Assembly: GCF_037076425.1 (NCBI RefSeq)
Contig: NZ_AP028127.1
Span: forward strand, 898,001 to 962,000
From: Turicibacter faecis
GTDB taxonomy: Bacteria; Bacillota_I; Bacilli_A; MOL361; Turicibacteraceae
Reading direction: 5' to 3'
Length of the DNA stretch: 64,000 nucleotides
Of the stretch, positions 19,539 to 27,787 are shown one piece after another. The notes beneath the pieces are model-generated. The model was not told the DNA's origin, did no database searches, and saw only the letters and a list, made by a program, of their open reading frames with translations. The position numbers and the translations under genes were made by a program. Within the stretch, counting starts at the first letter, position 1, and each line of letters begins with the position of its first letter.

Positions 19539-19850
19539 ATGCTGGCACATGTTTGTTTTTTTCTAGCACTAGGGGTTTATTATGTAGCAAAGGTAGGTTT
19601 TAAGAAGGCCTCCTTGGGGATTTATTTACACGTGATATTAGGTACCGTGTCCATCCTTTCGATGGTGATGGATACGGTCATGCAAATTGGAAGCGACCGT
19701 TTTTGGCGGTATAGCGGTTTTTCATTGACGATGTTGTTCATTGGAATTAGTGGTTACTATGTGATCAAACAAGGGAAACGTTGGATGAAATGGCACATCG
19801 TTGCGGTGGGGTCCTTCTTCGCTTATTTAATGGCTATTATCGTTTTGTAG
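19539..19850 (+). CDS. small membrane protein of unknown function
   Basis: A 103-residue protein with four hydrophobic segments. His residues sit at or inside helix ends (LAHVCFF, IYLHVILG, MKWHIVAVG), a layout that could bind heme, as in small cytochrome b-like domains; this is speculation. The SD GGAGTGAGA is acceptable. It is the last gene of the Fur-box group, ending just before a long perfect hairpin. I do not recognise the family. Confidence 0.75.
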   Translation: MLAHVCFFLALGVYYVAKVGFKKASLGIYLHVILGTVSILSMVMDTVMQIGSDRFWRYSGFSLTMLFIGISGYYVIKQGKRWMKWHIVAVGSFFAYLMAIIVL

Positions 19851-19858
19851 CGGTCAGC

Positions 19859-19897
19859 GGGGCCTTAATCATTAGTTCCACTAATGGTTAAGGCCCC
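19859..19897 (+). terminator. long perfect hairpin without T-tract
   Basis: An 18-bp stem (GGGGCCTTAATCATTAGT with its complement, one G-U pair) has a three-base loop, right after the last gene of the Fur-linked group. No T-run follows (AGGATTG), so it may stabilise the RNA end or terminate poorly. Confidence 0.55.
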
Positions 19898-20037
19898 AGG
19901 ATTGATGGAGCTCGAAGGTGCCGTTGATGGAATAATTCAGTGATTATTTTTTTGGGGGGAACATCATAAAACGTGGGTCATATATATATATAGTGAGTTG
20001 ATGATGCCCAGTGATGGTGATAGAAGGAGGGGAAAGG

Positions 20038-20202
20038 ATGGCGGATGTAGATGATGCCTCAATTGAGGATTACGATATAGCGGATGAGGATAGCGGGTCA
20101 TCGATTGATCGTTATAAGGGAAGTACATTTGCAAGTCTTTTAGTTATTATTTTATTTGTCATTTGGTTTTTATACCGAATGGGTTGTATTGGACAACGTT
20201 AA
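20038..20202 (+). CDS. small single-span membrane protein
   Basis: A 54-residue protein: an acidic first half (ADVDDASIEDYDIADEDSG), then one transmembrane helix (FASLLVIILFVIWFLY) and a short tail with one Cys. The start is set by the strong SD AAGGAGGGG before ATG 20038; an in-frame ATG at 20011 would include the SD in the coding region. It stands alone between a hairpin and a two-way terminator. The strong acidic/hydrophobic split resembles small stress or spore membrane proteins, but I cannot name a family. Confidence 0.65.
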   Translation: MADVDDASIEDYDIADEDSGSSIDRYKGSTFASLLVIILFVIWFLYRMGCIGQR

Positions 20203-20236
20203 AAGGATGCATCTGATTAATTCAGGGCATCCTTTT
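20201..20236. terminator. bidirectional terminator
   Basis: AAAAGGATGC and GCATCCTTTT flank a 16-base loop, with T-runs in both directions. It serves the small membrane gene and the convergent threonine aldolase gene. Confidence 0.85.
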
Positions 20237-21263
20237 TATATAGCGTATTTAAGGTTTCTAGAAATTGAATGATATCATCTTTTGAGGTGGCATAGGAAGT
20301 TACAAGTCGAACAACCGAATGATGCTCATCATAGGGTTCCCAAATAGTAAAGGAAAATCGCTCACTTAACACCGGAAGAAGATGATTAGGCAAGATTGGG
20401 AATAATTGATTGGTTTGTGTAGACGTCCAAAAGGAAATTCCTAAGTGTAAAAGACCTTGGCGAAGTTCATTCGCGCGTTGATTGGCCAAATGGGCAATTT
20501 CAAAGAAGAGAGCGTCTTGAAAAAGGGTGAGGAATTGAAGGCCTAGTAAACGTCCTTTTGCCAATAAAGCTCCTTTTTGTTTCATATTCAGACGGAAATC
20601 TTGGGCAAGTTCAGGATGAATGAGGACAAGCGCTTCTCCGAAAAGGGCTCCATTTTTGGTCCCACCGATATAGAATGCATCGGTAAGACGTGCATAGTCT
20701 TCAAGGGTTAGTGTATTAGATGGAGCGACTAATCCACTTCCTAGTCGTGCGCCATCCACATAGAGATAGAGATGATGCTGTCGACAAAACTTAGAAAGTT
20801 CCTCTAATTCTTGTTTCGAGTAGAGGGTTCCAAGTTCTGTTGGATTCGATAGATAAAGAAGTTTAGGTTTGACCATGTGAATGGTTTGAGGCTGTTTAAA
20901 AAAGGTGTGGAGCGCATGTAGCGTCACCTTTCCATCCGTGGCAGGGAGTGGAATAATTTTATGCCCCGTTGCCTCAATTGACCCTACTTCGTTTGTCATA
21001 ATATGCCCCGTTTGGGCGGATAAGACGGCCTCGTATGGTTTTAAGGCATGTGAGATGAAGGTTAAATTGGTTTGGGTTCCTCCCACGAGAAAGTGAATCT
21101 CGCATGGCGTTGAACCTAAGTATGATTGAATGGCTGCCTGTGCCTGTTGACAGTAGTCGTCCTCCCCATAACCTGGCGTTTGGTCCGCGTTAGTCGTTAG
21201 GAGTTTTTCTAAAATTTTTGGGTGTGCCCCGTCTGCGTAGTCTATTTTAAAATTAATCATCAT
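20217..21263 (-). CDS. threonine aldolase family PLP enzyme
   Basis: Fold-type I PLP enzyme of the beta-eliminating lyase/low-specificity threonine aldolase family, splitting L-threonine or allo-threonine into glycine and acetaldehyde. The PLP Lys is in YIGGTKNGALFGE (K203). The Asp binding the pyridine nitrogen is in LYVDGARLGS, and FLVGGTQTN is the phosphate-side loop. The 348-residue length is normal. The ATG at 21263 lies 10 bases inside the end of a decayed upstream gene on the same strand, so the two were once overlapping. Its nearest strong SD-like run (GAAGGAGGGAAGGA, 21288-21300) is 25 or more bases upstream, with a hairpin in between. The substrate stereochemistry is not predictable here. 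Confidence 0.9.
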   Translation of the reverse strand: MMINFKIDYADGAHPKILEKLLTTNADQTPGYGEDDYCQQAQAAIQSYLGSTPCEIHFLVGGTQTNLTFISHALKPYEAVLSAQTGHIMTNEVGSIEATGHKIIPLPATDGKVTLHALHTFFKQPQTIHMVKPKLLYLSNPTELGTLYSKQELEELSKFCRQHHLYLYVDGARLGSGLVAPSNTLTLEDYARLTDAFYIGGTKNGALFGEALVLIHPELAQDFRLNMKQKGALLAKGRLLGLQFLTLFQDALFFEIAHLANQRANELRQGLLHLGISFWTSTQTNQLFPILPNHLLPVLSERFSFTIWEPYDEHHSVVRLVTSYATSKDDIIQFLETLNTLYKKDALN

Positions 21264-21470
21264 TAGTGGAGACCAAAAACTTGGTTTCCTTCCCTCCTTC
21301 TTGTTTCAACCAGGCTTTAAGTTGCACAAAAATCTTTTTTTGCCTTCATAACATCTATCCCCTTGGCACCGGCAAAAGGCATTCCTTGAATAGAGATTAG
21401 GGAGATGAAGGGTAAAAGATCATTCTGCTTTTTACTGATGAGTGATGGATCCTTTTAAACGCGTTCATCG
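21253..21470 (-). pseudogene. remnant of a gene overlapping the threonine aldolase start
   Basis: On the minus strand a coding-looking tail reads KIFVQLKAWLKQEGGKE and ends with STNDD and TAA at 21253-21255. It is preceded, after a one-base shift at an A7 run (near 21330-21340), by SLISIQGMPFAGAKGIDVM and KKQNDLLPF. Further upstream there is a stop in GTT-TAA-AAG (near 21455), where TTA would keep the frame open, and more stops beyond. The consistent amino-acid logic across breaks shows a once-functional gene losing its frame. I do not recognise the family. More eroded coding may extend to about 21600. Confidence 0.6.
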
Positions 21471-21758
21471 ATCACTCACCATAGCCCTTTTATAGTAGGA
21501 ACCAGACAACGAGGTCTGTTTCATAAAGTGTAAACTCACTTTTCGTTTGTCTTTTTCGTTTGTCTATAGATACCTTATTCTGAGACTGCGATAAAAATGT
21601 TAAAAAGAAGGAACGAGTTGCCCTTAAGGGGGAACTTCTCATCAAGGACTAGTAAAATTTAGGGGAATGGGGTATGATATCATGTATGAGAGTGGCGAAT
21701 CGGAACGTTGAATGATGGGTAATTAGTGGACAGGAATTTAAAATGGAGGTCGAGTGCA

Positions 21759-22931
21759 ATGTTTGCGAAGTGGTTAATTAAACGGTTAGAAAAACAGGAG
21801 GAAACAAGAGAAGAGGGGCGAGAGCGGCTCATTTTTATTTCAGGATTAATTGGTATCCTTGCTAATATATTATTATTTGGGGTGAAGTTTGGCGTCGGGT
21901 GGTTAGCCGGAAGTATCGCCGTCATGGCCGATGCTTTTAACAACCTATCGGACACCGCATCTTCTGTAGTCACAATTGTTGGTGTGAAGTTAGCAAATCG
22001 ACCAGCAGATAAGGAGCATCCGCATGGGCATGGGCGAATTGAGTATATTTCAGCGCTCATTGTAGCATTTATGGTAATGTTGGTGGGGGTTCAATTTATT
22101 CAATCCTCAGTCGGTCGAATTTTAAATCCGAGTGAGGTTCGTTTCGAGTGGGTCTCTTTCTTATTGTTGTTTGTATCGGTGCTTGTTAAAGTTTGGTTAA
22201 GTTTCTTTAATAAACACATGGGAGAAGCGATTCAATCGGGGGCGTTAAAGGCTGCATCCGTGGATGCTTTAGGTGACGTCTTTACCTCAAGTACGGTGCT
22301 TTTATCGTTTTTAATGGCGCGTTTGACATCATTTCCTATTGATGGATATGCAGGTGTGATTGTTGCAGGATTTATTTTATATGCGGGATATAATCTGGTG
22401 AAGGAAACGATTAGTCCTCTTCTAGGAGAGGCACCCGATGCGGAGCTCGTGCAACAGATCTATGATCGACTCCTTTCATTTGAGCATATTACGGGGGCAC
22501 ATGACCTAATGATTCATAATTATGGGGTGGGATGTGTCATTGCCTCTATTCATGCGGAGATTCCAGCAGACATCGATGTGATGACGATCCATGATATCAT
22601 CGATGAAGCAGAACGACAAATCTCAGAAGAATTGAAGCTCCATCTAGTGATTCATATGGATCCTGTTTCTGTAGAAACCGAAGAGATTAAGCTGATGAAA
22701 AAAGAACTAGAGCAAATTATTGACGCGCATCCGGTGATCATGTCGATGCATGATTTTCGAATTATTGGGCAAGAACCAAATAAAAATTTGATTTTTGATT
22801 TAGTCGTGAATGGCTCGCTACTAAACAAAACAGTGACAGAGGAGTCCATTAAAGATGAGGTTATCGCAAAAATTAGAGAAACCCATCCGCAATACCGTTG
22901 TGTCATTGTGATTGATCGGATGTATGTTTAG
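21759..22931 (+). CDS. cation diffusion facilitator (CDF) efflux protein
   Basis: Proton-coupled exporter of divalent metals (Zn, Mn, Fe or Co) in the cytoplasmic membrane. Six transmembrane helices are followed by a cytoplasmic metal-binding domain. The metal site is visible as VMADAFNNLSDT in helix 2 and ASVDALGDVFTS in helix 5, and the His-rich HPHGHGRIEY follows. The pattern resembles the FieF/MamM-like CDF subgroup. I start at ATG 21759 with SD GGAGG (21745-21749), eleven codons inside the longest frame. A C-terminal extension of roughly 100 residues beyond the usual domain includes a second beta-alpha unit (HPVIMSMHDFRIIGQE). Metal specificity is not certain. Confidence 0.9.
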   Translation: MFAKWLIKRLEKQEETREEGRERLIFISGLIGILANILLFGVKFGVGWLAGSIAVMADAFNNLSDTASSVVTIVGVKLANRPADKEHPHGHGRIEYISALIVAFMVMLVGVQFIQSSVGRILNPSEVRFEWVSFLLLFVSVLVKVWLSFFNKHMGEAIQSGALKAASVDALGDVFTSSTVLLSFLMARLTSFPIDGYAGVIVAGFILYAGYNLVKETISPLLGEAPDAELVQQIYDRLLSFEHITGAHDLMIHNYGVGCVIASIHAEIPADIDVMTIHDIIDEAERQISEELKLHLVIHMDPVSVETEEIKLMKKELEQIIDAHPVIMSMHDFRIIGQEPNKNLIFDLVVNGSLLNKTVTEESIKDEVIAKIRETHPQYRCVIVIDRMYV

Positions 22932-22935
22932 AATA

Positions 22936-22963
22936 GAAAAGACCCAGTACCTTGGGTCTTTTC
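22936..22963 (+). terminator. terminator after CDF gene
   Basis: GAAAAGACCCA and TGGGTCTTTTC form an 11-bp stem with a six-base loop, four bases past the stop codon, followed by ATTTT. Confidence 0.88.
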
Positions 22964-23062
22964 ATTTTGTCATTAGAAGTTTCATCGAATAGCTCACTCA
23001 ACGTAATCTGGCAGAAGGGGCGTTTTGCATGGAAGTATAAGAGCGAGCTCATTTTTTTTCAT

Positions 23063-23112
23063 TTTTAAAAGAGGATGTCTAACTCACGTGAGTTAGACAT
23101 CCTCTTTTAAAA
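23063..23112. terminator. 50-base perfect palindrome, probable bidirectional terminator
   Basis: The sequence from 23063 to 23112 is a perfect inverted repeat centred on CACGTG, with 25 bases per arm and TTTTAAAA at both ends. It lies 11 bases after the bcp stop on the minus strand and can form an uninterrupted long stem. The T-runs suit termination in both directions. A cruciform is also possible. Confidence 0.75.
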
Positions 23113-23123
23113 TCATAAAGTTT

Positions 23124-23594
23124 TTATAAAGTACATTGTTCTAGGACCTGCTCCACATGGTTAGGGACACGAACCTTACGGAAAATTTTTGTAATCATTC
23201 CTGTTTCATCGATGATAAACGTTGATCGTTTAATCCCGATGGCTTTTTTTCCGTACATATTTTTTTCCTTTAATACATCATATTGCTTACAAACCGTTTC
23301 TTCGGTATCAGATAACAGAATAAACGGTAAATCGTGTTTAGCGACGAATTTTTCATGACTTTGAACACTGTCACGACTTACGCCTAAGATGACAGCGTTT
23401 TGGTCTTTAAAGGATTGAATCGCATCGCGAAAATCTTTTGCTTCATTCGTACATCCTGGCGTATGATCGCGTGGATAAAAATAAAGAATTACTTTTCGTC
23501 CTAAGTAATCTTTTAAGCGATGTTGGCATTGATCAGATCCTGGTAATGTAAAATCAGGGGCTTGCATTCCTTCAGTTAAAGTAATAGGTTCCAT
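23124..23594 (-). CDS. bcp: thioredoxin-dependent thiol peroxidase (Bcp/PrxQ)
   Basis: Cytoplasmic peroxiredoxin reducing hydrogen peroxide and organic hydroperoxides. The thioredoxin-fold motif FYPRDHTPGCTNEAKDFRD holds the peroxidatic Cys (C48). The second Cys five residues on, present in E. coli Bcp, is replaced (Lys at that position), so a different resolving Cys (C102 or C154) or a 1-Cys mechanism is likely. The 156-residue length is standard. The gene is monocistronic, reading toward the long palindrome. No PerR-type box is obvious upstream. Confidence 0.93.
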   Translation of the reverse strand: MEPITLTEGMQAPDFTLPGSDQCQHRLKDYLGRKVILYFYPRDHTPGCTNEAKDFRDAIQSFKDQNAVILGVSRDSVQSHEKFVAKHDLPFILLSDTEETVCKQYDVLKEKNMYGKKAIGIKRSTFIIDETGMITKIFRKVRVPNHVEQVLEQCTL

Positions 23595-23942
23595 TAAACT
23601 TCACTTCTTTCTTTTATAGTGATTATAAATAATTATGCGTTATGGTGAGGGGATTGTAAACAAATATGCTAAAATATTAATGAACTTTTTAGTCTCATTT
23701 TAAGTAAAATGTGGGGAATATAGCCAAAATACTAAGAGAAAGAGGTCGGTCATTGTTTTCTATGAGTAGGATTTAAATATGGGGTGACCGTCGCGATAGA
23801 GTAGCACGGTGTTTTTCTAAAAGGTGATCGCTAAAATAGGATGTATAGGATGACGCCCAGTTGATGGAAAGGATAAAAGGTTGGTTAATCGAAAAGTAAT
23901 CAGTGTTAGGATATGAAAATAAAAGATAAGGATGTGTGAAGA

Positions 23943-24722
23943 ATGTTAATGATTTTATCACCTGCTAAGACGTTTACATCAGGGGAGAACGTGCCCCATA
24001 CGAATTTTAAGGCGCTTCTTTTTCATGAAAAGACAGCGAAGTTAGTTGAACAATTGTCTTCTTTTTCTAATGAACAATTAGGAAGTCTTATGAAGATGTC
24101 CGAGGAATTGGCGACGTTAAATAGTGCGCGCTATCGTCAATTTTATTCGGATGAGTTGCAGGCACTTCCAAGTATTTATGCTTTTTCTGGCGAAGCATAT
24201 AAGGGATTGGATGCATTAACACTCGATCAAGGGGCACTTGAGTTTTCAAATGAGTCGTTGCGCATTTTATCAGGACTTTATGGTGTTTTGCACCCCTTTG
24301 ATGCGATTAATCCGTATCGGTTAGAAATGGGGTTAAAGTTTTCGGGAGAACACGGAAAAAACTTGTATGAGTATTGGAAAAAGGAAGTAACGGATTACTT
24401 TTTGTCAGCACTCGCAACAACGCCAGGTGATCAAGTGTTAATTAATTTGGCTTCTACGGAATATAGCAAGGTGGTTGATTTCAAACAGATTAAGCAACAG
24501 TATGGCGTATTAACGATTGAATTTAAAGAACAAAAGGGAGAGTCGTTCCGAACAGTAGGGATGTATGCTAAGCGAGCGCGTGGACAAATGGCACGCTATA
24601 TTTTAACGCGCAAGCTTCATTCGGTTGAAGAACTCAAACAATTTAATGAGGAAGGCTATCAATTTAATGAAGACCTTTCGACTCCAACGACGTGGGTCTT
24701 TACCTGTTCGGTGAAAGGGTGA
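23943..24722 (+). CDS. yaaA: YaaA family peroxide-stress protein
   Basis: Member of the DUF328/YaaA family; E. coli YaaA limits free iron during peroxide stress and binds DNA with a HhH-like element. The N-terminus is the family signature MILSPAKTF, followed by LKFSGEHGKNLYEYWK, VLINLASTEYSKVV and the end KRARGQMARYI. The 259 residues match. ATG 23943 is preceded by AAGGATG; the third-codon ATG at 23949 is possible. It is followed after four bases by a flavodoxin-ferredoxin gene, suggesting a redox/iron-linked operon. The 348 bases upstream hold no gene that I see. Confidence 0.93.
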   Translation: MLMILSPAKTFTSGENVPHTNFKALLFHEKTAKLVEQLSSFSNEQLGSLMKMSEELATLNSARYRQFYSDELQALPSIYAFSGEAYKGLDALTLDQGALEFSNESLRILSGLYGVLHPFDAINPYRLEMGLKFSGEHGKNLYEYWKKEVTDYFLSALATTPGDQVLINLASTEYSKVVDFKQIKQQYGVLTIEFKEQKGESFRTVGMYAKRARGQMARYILTRKLHSVEELKQFNEEGYQFNEDLSTPTTWVFTCSVKG

Positions 24723-24726
24723 GAAG

Positions 24727-25533
24727 ATGATTTTTTACTTCAGTGGGACGGGAAACTCCCAGGCAGCAGCAGAAACGATTGCGCGGGTACAACAAGAACG
24801 ACTCGTTTCAATCATACAGGCCATTGAGGCAGAGCAATACGATTACGTGTTGCAGAAGGGGGAGGCGGTGATTTTCGTTTTTCCGGTTTACGCATGGGCG
24901 CCTCCTGAAATTGTGATGCAATTTCTTTCACGGTTAACATTTTTAGGGGAAGACCCCGATTATTTAGGAGTCATTGTGACCTACTCTAAACAAATCGGAA
25001 ATTGTTTTAAGGTTGTGCATCAAGCCATTGAAGATAAAGGATGGCGTTTAACAAGTTTTTACACCCTAAAAATGCCTCATAATTATTTAATTGTGGGGCA
25101 TACCGATTCATATGAGAGGGTTTATGAGATATTGGCAGCTACTTTACCAACCTTAGAAAGAATAAATCGGGAAATAGCACAAAAAGAGCACGTTTATGAA
25201 CAAGCTATCGAATTCTTTCCTAGGATACGAACCTTAGCGGGACAGAGATGGATGCGAATCATGTCTAAACGAATCACCCCTTTTTACGCAAATGATCATT
25301 GTATCTCATGTAAAGTATGTGAGAAAATTTGTCCAACAAAATGTATTGAGGTGACTCAAAAACCTTCATGGAAGGGGGAGTGTTTACATTGTCTAGCCTG
25401 TCTCCACTATTGTCCGAAGTCGGCGATTCAATATGGTAAATCGATGGAAAGAAAAAAAAGATATACACATCCAGATATACGTTGGTATGAATTAAACCAT
25501 AGCTCTACTAAAAATCGTCCGACTAAATTTTAG
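24727..25533 (+). CDS. EFR1 family flavodoxin-ferredoxin fusion protein
   Basis: Electron-transfer protein of 268 residues. The N-terminal flavodoxin-like domain starts IFYFSGTGNSQ, the FMN phosphate loop. The C-terminal part has two 4Fe-4S motifs: CISCKVCEKICPTKC and CLHCLACLHYCPKSA. Such proteins (often named EFR1 ferredoxins) are common in anaerobic Firmicutes and link FMN and iron-sulfur electron flow; partners are unknown. The start codon lies four bases after the yaaA stop and both are on the same strand, so they are co-expressed. The final 30 residues are basic and polar without a motif. Confidence 0.9.
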   Translation: MIFYFSGTGNSQAAAETIARVQQERLVSIIQAIEAEQYDYVLQKGEAVIFVFPVYAWAPPEIVMQFLSRLTFLGEDPDYLGVIVTYSKQIGNCFKVVHQAIEDKGWRLTSFYTLKMPHNYLIVGHTDSYERVYEILAATLPTLERINREIAQKEHVYEQAIEFFPRIRTLAGQRWMRIMSKRITPFYANDHCISCKVCEKICPTKCIEVTQKPSWKGECLHCLACLHYCPKSAIQYGKSMERKKRYTHPDIRWYELNHSSTKNRPTKF

Positions 25534-25578
25534 GATAAAAAGGGTCTCGGTTGAACGGAGGATGGGGCCATTTTAAAC

Positions 25579-25606
25579 AGGATACAGCAGGATGAAAGGA
25601 TAAAAA
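25579..25606 (+). repeat. possible degenerate fourth copy of the intergenic repeat
   Basis: The segment aggatacagcagg and aaaggataaaaa resembles the right half of the repeats at 2746 and 15102, with several differences. The similarity is short and could be chance in AT-rich DNA. Confidence 0.25.
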
Positions 25607-25814
25607 AAGATTTTTTAAATAAAATATGTATATTTTGAGTAAAATCGTCCATAATTTTAGTGTGAAAAAAGAAGGTAATTATCATTTAGAACAAAAAAAG
25701 AGGTAAAATGTCACATGAATTTTATTTTTTATAAAGGAGAATATTGAGCGAATGTGACGAAAAAACATATTTAATTTTAAAAAACATGAAGAAAAAAATA
25801 GTGAAAAAGGATGA

Positions 25815-25892
25815 GTAACCGGTTACCTATTGAATGAAAGTGGTATTAATTTATGACGGAATGTATTATAATCATAAATGTAAACGTTGCGA
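25815..25892 (+). promoter_or_regulatory. control region of the glucose-family PTS gene
   Basis: A perfect 12-bp palindrome GTAACCGGTTAC (25815-25826) with a central CG resembles LacI/GalR-type operators. A -10 TATAAT (25867-25872) without a good -35 follows. TGTAAACGTTGCGA (25879-25892) matches most of the cre consensus just downstream of the likely start. A small hairpin (TTATC/GATAA) precedes the SD at 26003. The remainder of 25534-26016 is AT-rich and shows no gene; GTCACAT/ATGTGAC (25710-25716 and 25752-25758) is a further inverted repeat of unknown meaning. Confidence 0.5.
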
Positions 25893-26016
25893 AGATATAT
25901 GGCTTAATTTCATATTTCTATTGCCAAAGTTTGCGGTATTAAAAATAATACAACACGATCAAAATAATACAACCATGAGTTGCGGTTATCTTATACGATA
26001 AGAGGAGGATTCAAGT

Positions 26017-27696
26017 ATGTTTAAGTATTTACAGCGTACAGGTAAAGCATTAATGCTTCCAATCGCTGCTTTACCAATTGCCGGTATTTTACTTGGTGTT
26101 GGTGGGGCATTCTTAGGAATTGCTGGAATGACAGATGCACCAGCGATTTATCAAACAATCGCTAATGCGATTAATAACTCTGCGGTGCTTACAGCGATTT
26201 TAACAATTATGAAAAATATTGGAGATATCGTTTTTGGTAACTTACCGATCTTATTTGCGATTGGGGTTGCGGCTGGTTTAGCTAAAAAAGATAAAGCAAC
26301 AGCAGCGTTAGCTTCTGTGTTTGGTTTCTTAGTTATGAACCAAGTTATCTCTACTTTATTAGGATTAGGATTAACGAAGTTAGGTGTTGTAACACCTGAT
26401 AACGTTGGGGAATACGGAACTTATGTGACAACTAACCTTGGGATTTTCACTTTAAATATGTCAGTGTTTGGTGGGATTATTACAGGGATGGTAACATCTG
26501 CGTTACATAATAAATTCTTCAATATTCAATTCCATCCAGTTTTATCTTTCTTTGCTGGTTCACGTTTCGTTCCAATCATTACATCTTTAGTAATGGCTGT
26601 TGTTGGGGTAGTATTAGCTTACCTTTGGCCTTTCGTTCAAGATGGAATTGGAGCATTAGCAAATGTTGTTAACTCATCTGGAGTATTTGGTTCATTCTTA
26701 TTCGGATTAGTTGAACGTTCATGTGTACCATTCGGATTACACCATGTATTCTATACACCATTCTGGTATGGTTCATTCGTTGAAGCTAACTTATTAATCA
26801 ACGGTGTTGATACAATTGTTCAAGGGGCAAATACAGCTTACTTCGTACAATTAGGATCAATGGGTGATTTAGTTGGATTAGAATCTGGAAGAATGCATGA
26901 GATTGTTATGGGAACAACAGCGTTCTTAGCTGGTAAATATCCATTCATGATGTTCGGATTACCAGGGGCTGCTTTAGCAATGTATAAATGTGCTAAACCT
27001 GAAAAACGTCAAGCTGTTGGTGGTTTATTAGGAGCTGCTGCGTTAACAACAATCTTAACAGGTATTACTGAGCCATTAGAGTTTACATTCTTATTCGTTG
27101 CACCAATCTTATTCGTTGTGCATGCTATCTTCTGTGGATTATCATTCATGATTATGGCGATGTTAGATGTTTTCATCGGTATGACATTCTCTGGTGGATT
27201 AATTGACTTCGTTTTATTCGGATTATTACCTGCTGGTGCTGGTGTAGCAACTCATTGGTATTGGGTATTAGTTGTTGGTGTCGTTTACTTTGCTGTATAC
27301 TTCTTCGTATTCAGTTTCTTAATCAAAAAATTAAACTTAAAAACACCTGGACGCGAGGATGATAACGAAGAGGTAAAATTATTCTCGAAAAAAGACTTCC
27401 AAGAACGTAATGGTGGTGGAGCAGCAGAAAAATCAGCTGCAACTGGAACTGATGAGTGGAAAGAAAAAGCACCATTAGTATTAGAAGCTTTAGGTGGAGA
27501 AGAAAATATCGAAAACATCGATGCTTGTATTACTCGCTTACGTGTTGAAGTTAAAGATACTGCTAAAGTTGATAAAGATCGTTTAAAAGCTTTAGGAGCA
27601 GCAGGGGTAATGGAAGTTAAAGGTGGAGTTCAAGCTATCTTTGGTGGAAACTCGAATACTCTTAAAAACCATATCCTTGATATTATCGGTGACTAA
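26017..27696 (+). CDS. ptsG: PTS glucose-family EIICB permease
   Basis: Sugar transporter/phosphotransferase. The EIIC membrane domain (about residues 1-440) shows RTGKALMLPIAALPIAGILLGVGG, GLHHVFYTPFWYG and GITEPLEFTFLF. The EIIB domain at the C-terminus has the phosphorylated Cys in DACITRLRV (C504), after a Gly/Ala/Lys-rich linker. There is no EIIA domain, so a separate glucose-type EIIA must serve it. Codon use is strongly biased to a few preferred codons (GGT, GTT, TTA), unlike most genes in the window, suggesting very high expression. Glucose is the best guess; N-acetylglucosamine or maltose are alternatives. Confidence 0.9.
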   Translation: MFKYLQRTGKALMLPIAALPIAGILLGVGGAFLGIAGMTDAPAIYQTIANAINNSAVLTAILTIMKNIGDIVFGNLPILFAIGVAAGLAKKDKATAALASVFGFLVMNQVISTLLGLGLTKLGVVTPDNVGEYGTYVTTNLGIFTLNMSVFGGIITGMVTSALHNKFFNIQFHPVLSFFAGSRFVPIITSLVMAVVGVVLAYLWPFVQDGIGALANVVNSSGVFGSFLFGLVERSCVPFGLHHVFYTPFWYGSFVEANLLINGVDTIVQGANTAYFVQLGSMGDLVGLESGRMHEIVMGTTAFLAGKYPFMMFGLPGAALAMYKCAKPEKRQAVGGLLGAAALTTILTGITEPLEFTFLFVAPILFVVHAIFCGLSFMIMAMLDVFIGMTFSGGLIDFVLFGLLPAGAGVATHWYWVLVVGVVYFAVYFFVFSFLIKKLNLKTPGREDDNEEVKLFSKKDFQERNGGGAAEKSAATGTDEWKEKAPLVLEALGGEENIENIDACITRLRVEVKDTAKVDKDRLKALGAAGVMEVKGGVQAIFGGNSNTLKNHILDIIGD

Positions 27697-27713
27697 TTAA
27701 TACTATAAAGTTA

Positions 27714-27751
27714 ATAAAAAATGACTAATCGAATGATTAGTCATTTTTTAT
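27714..27751 (+). terminator. terminator of the PTS gene
   Basis: ATAAAAAATGACTAATC and GATTAGTCATTTTTTAT form a 17-bp stem with a 4-base loop, and a T-run in the right arm. Strong and possibly usable in both directions. Confidence 0.92.
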
Positions 27752-27787
27752 ACATGATGAAAATATATATTTCCCGGGTGAATAAAG

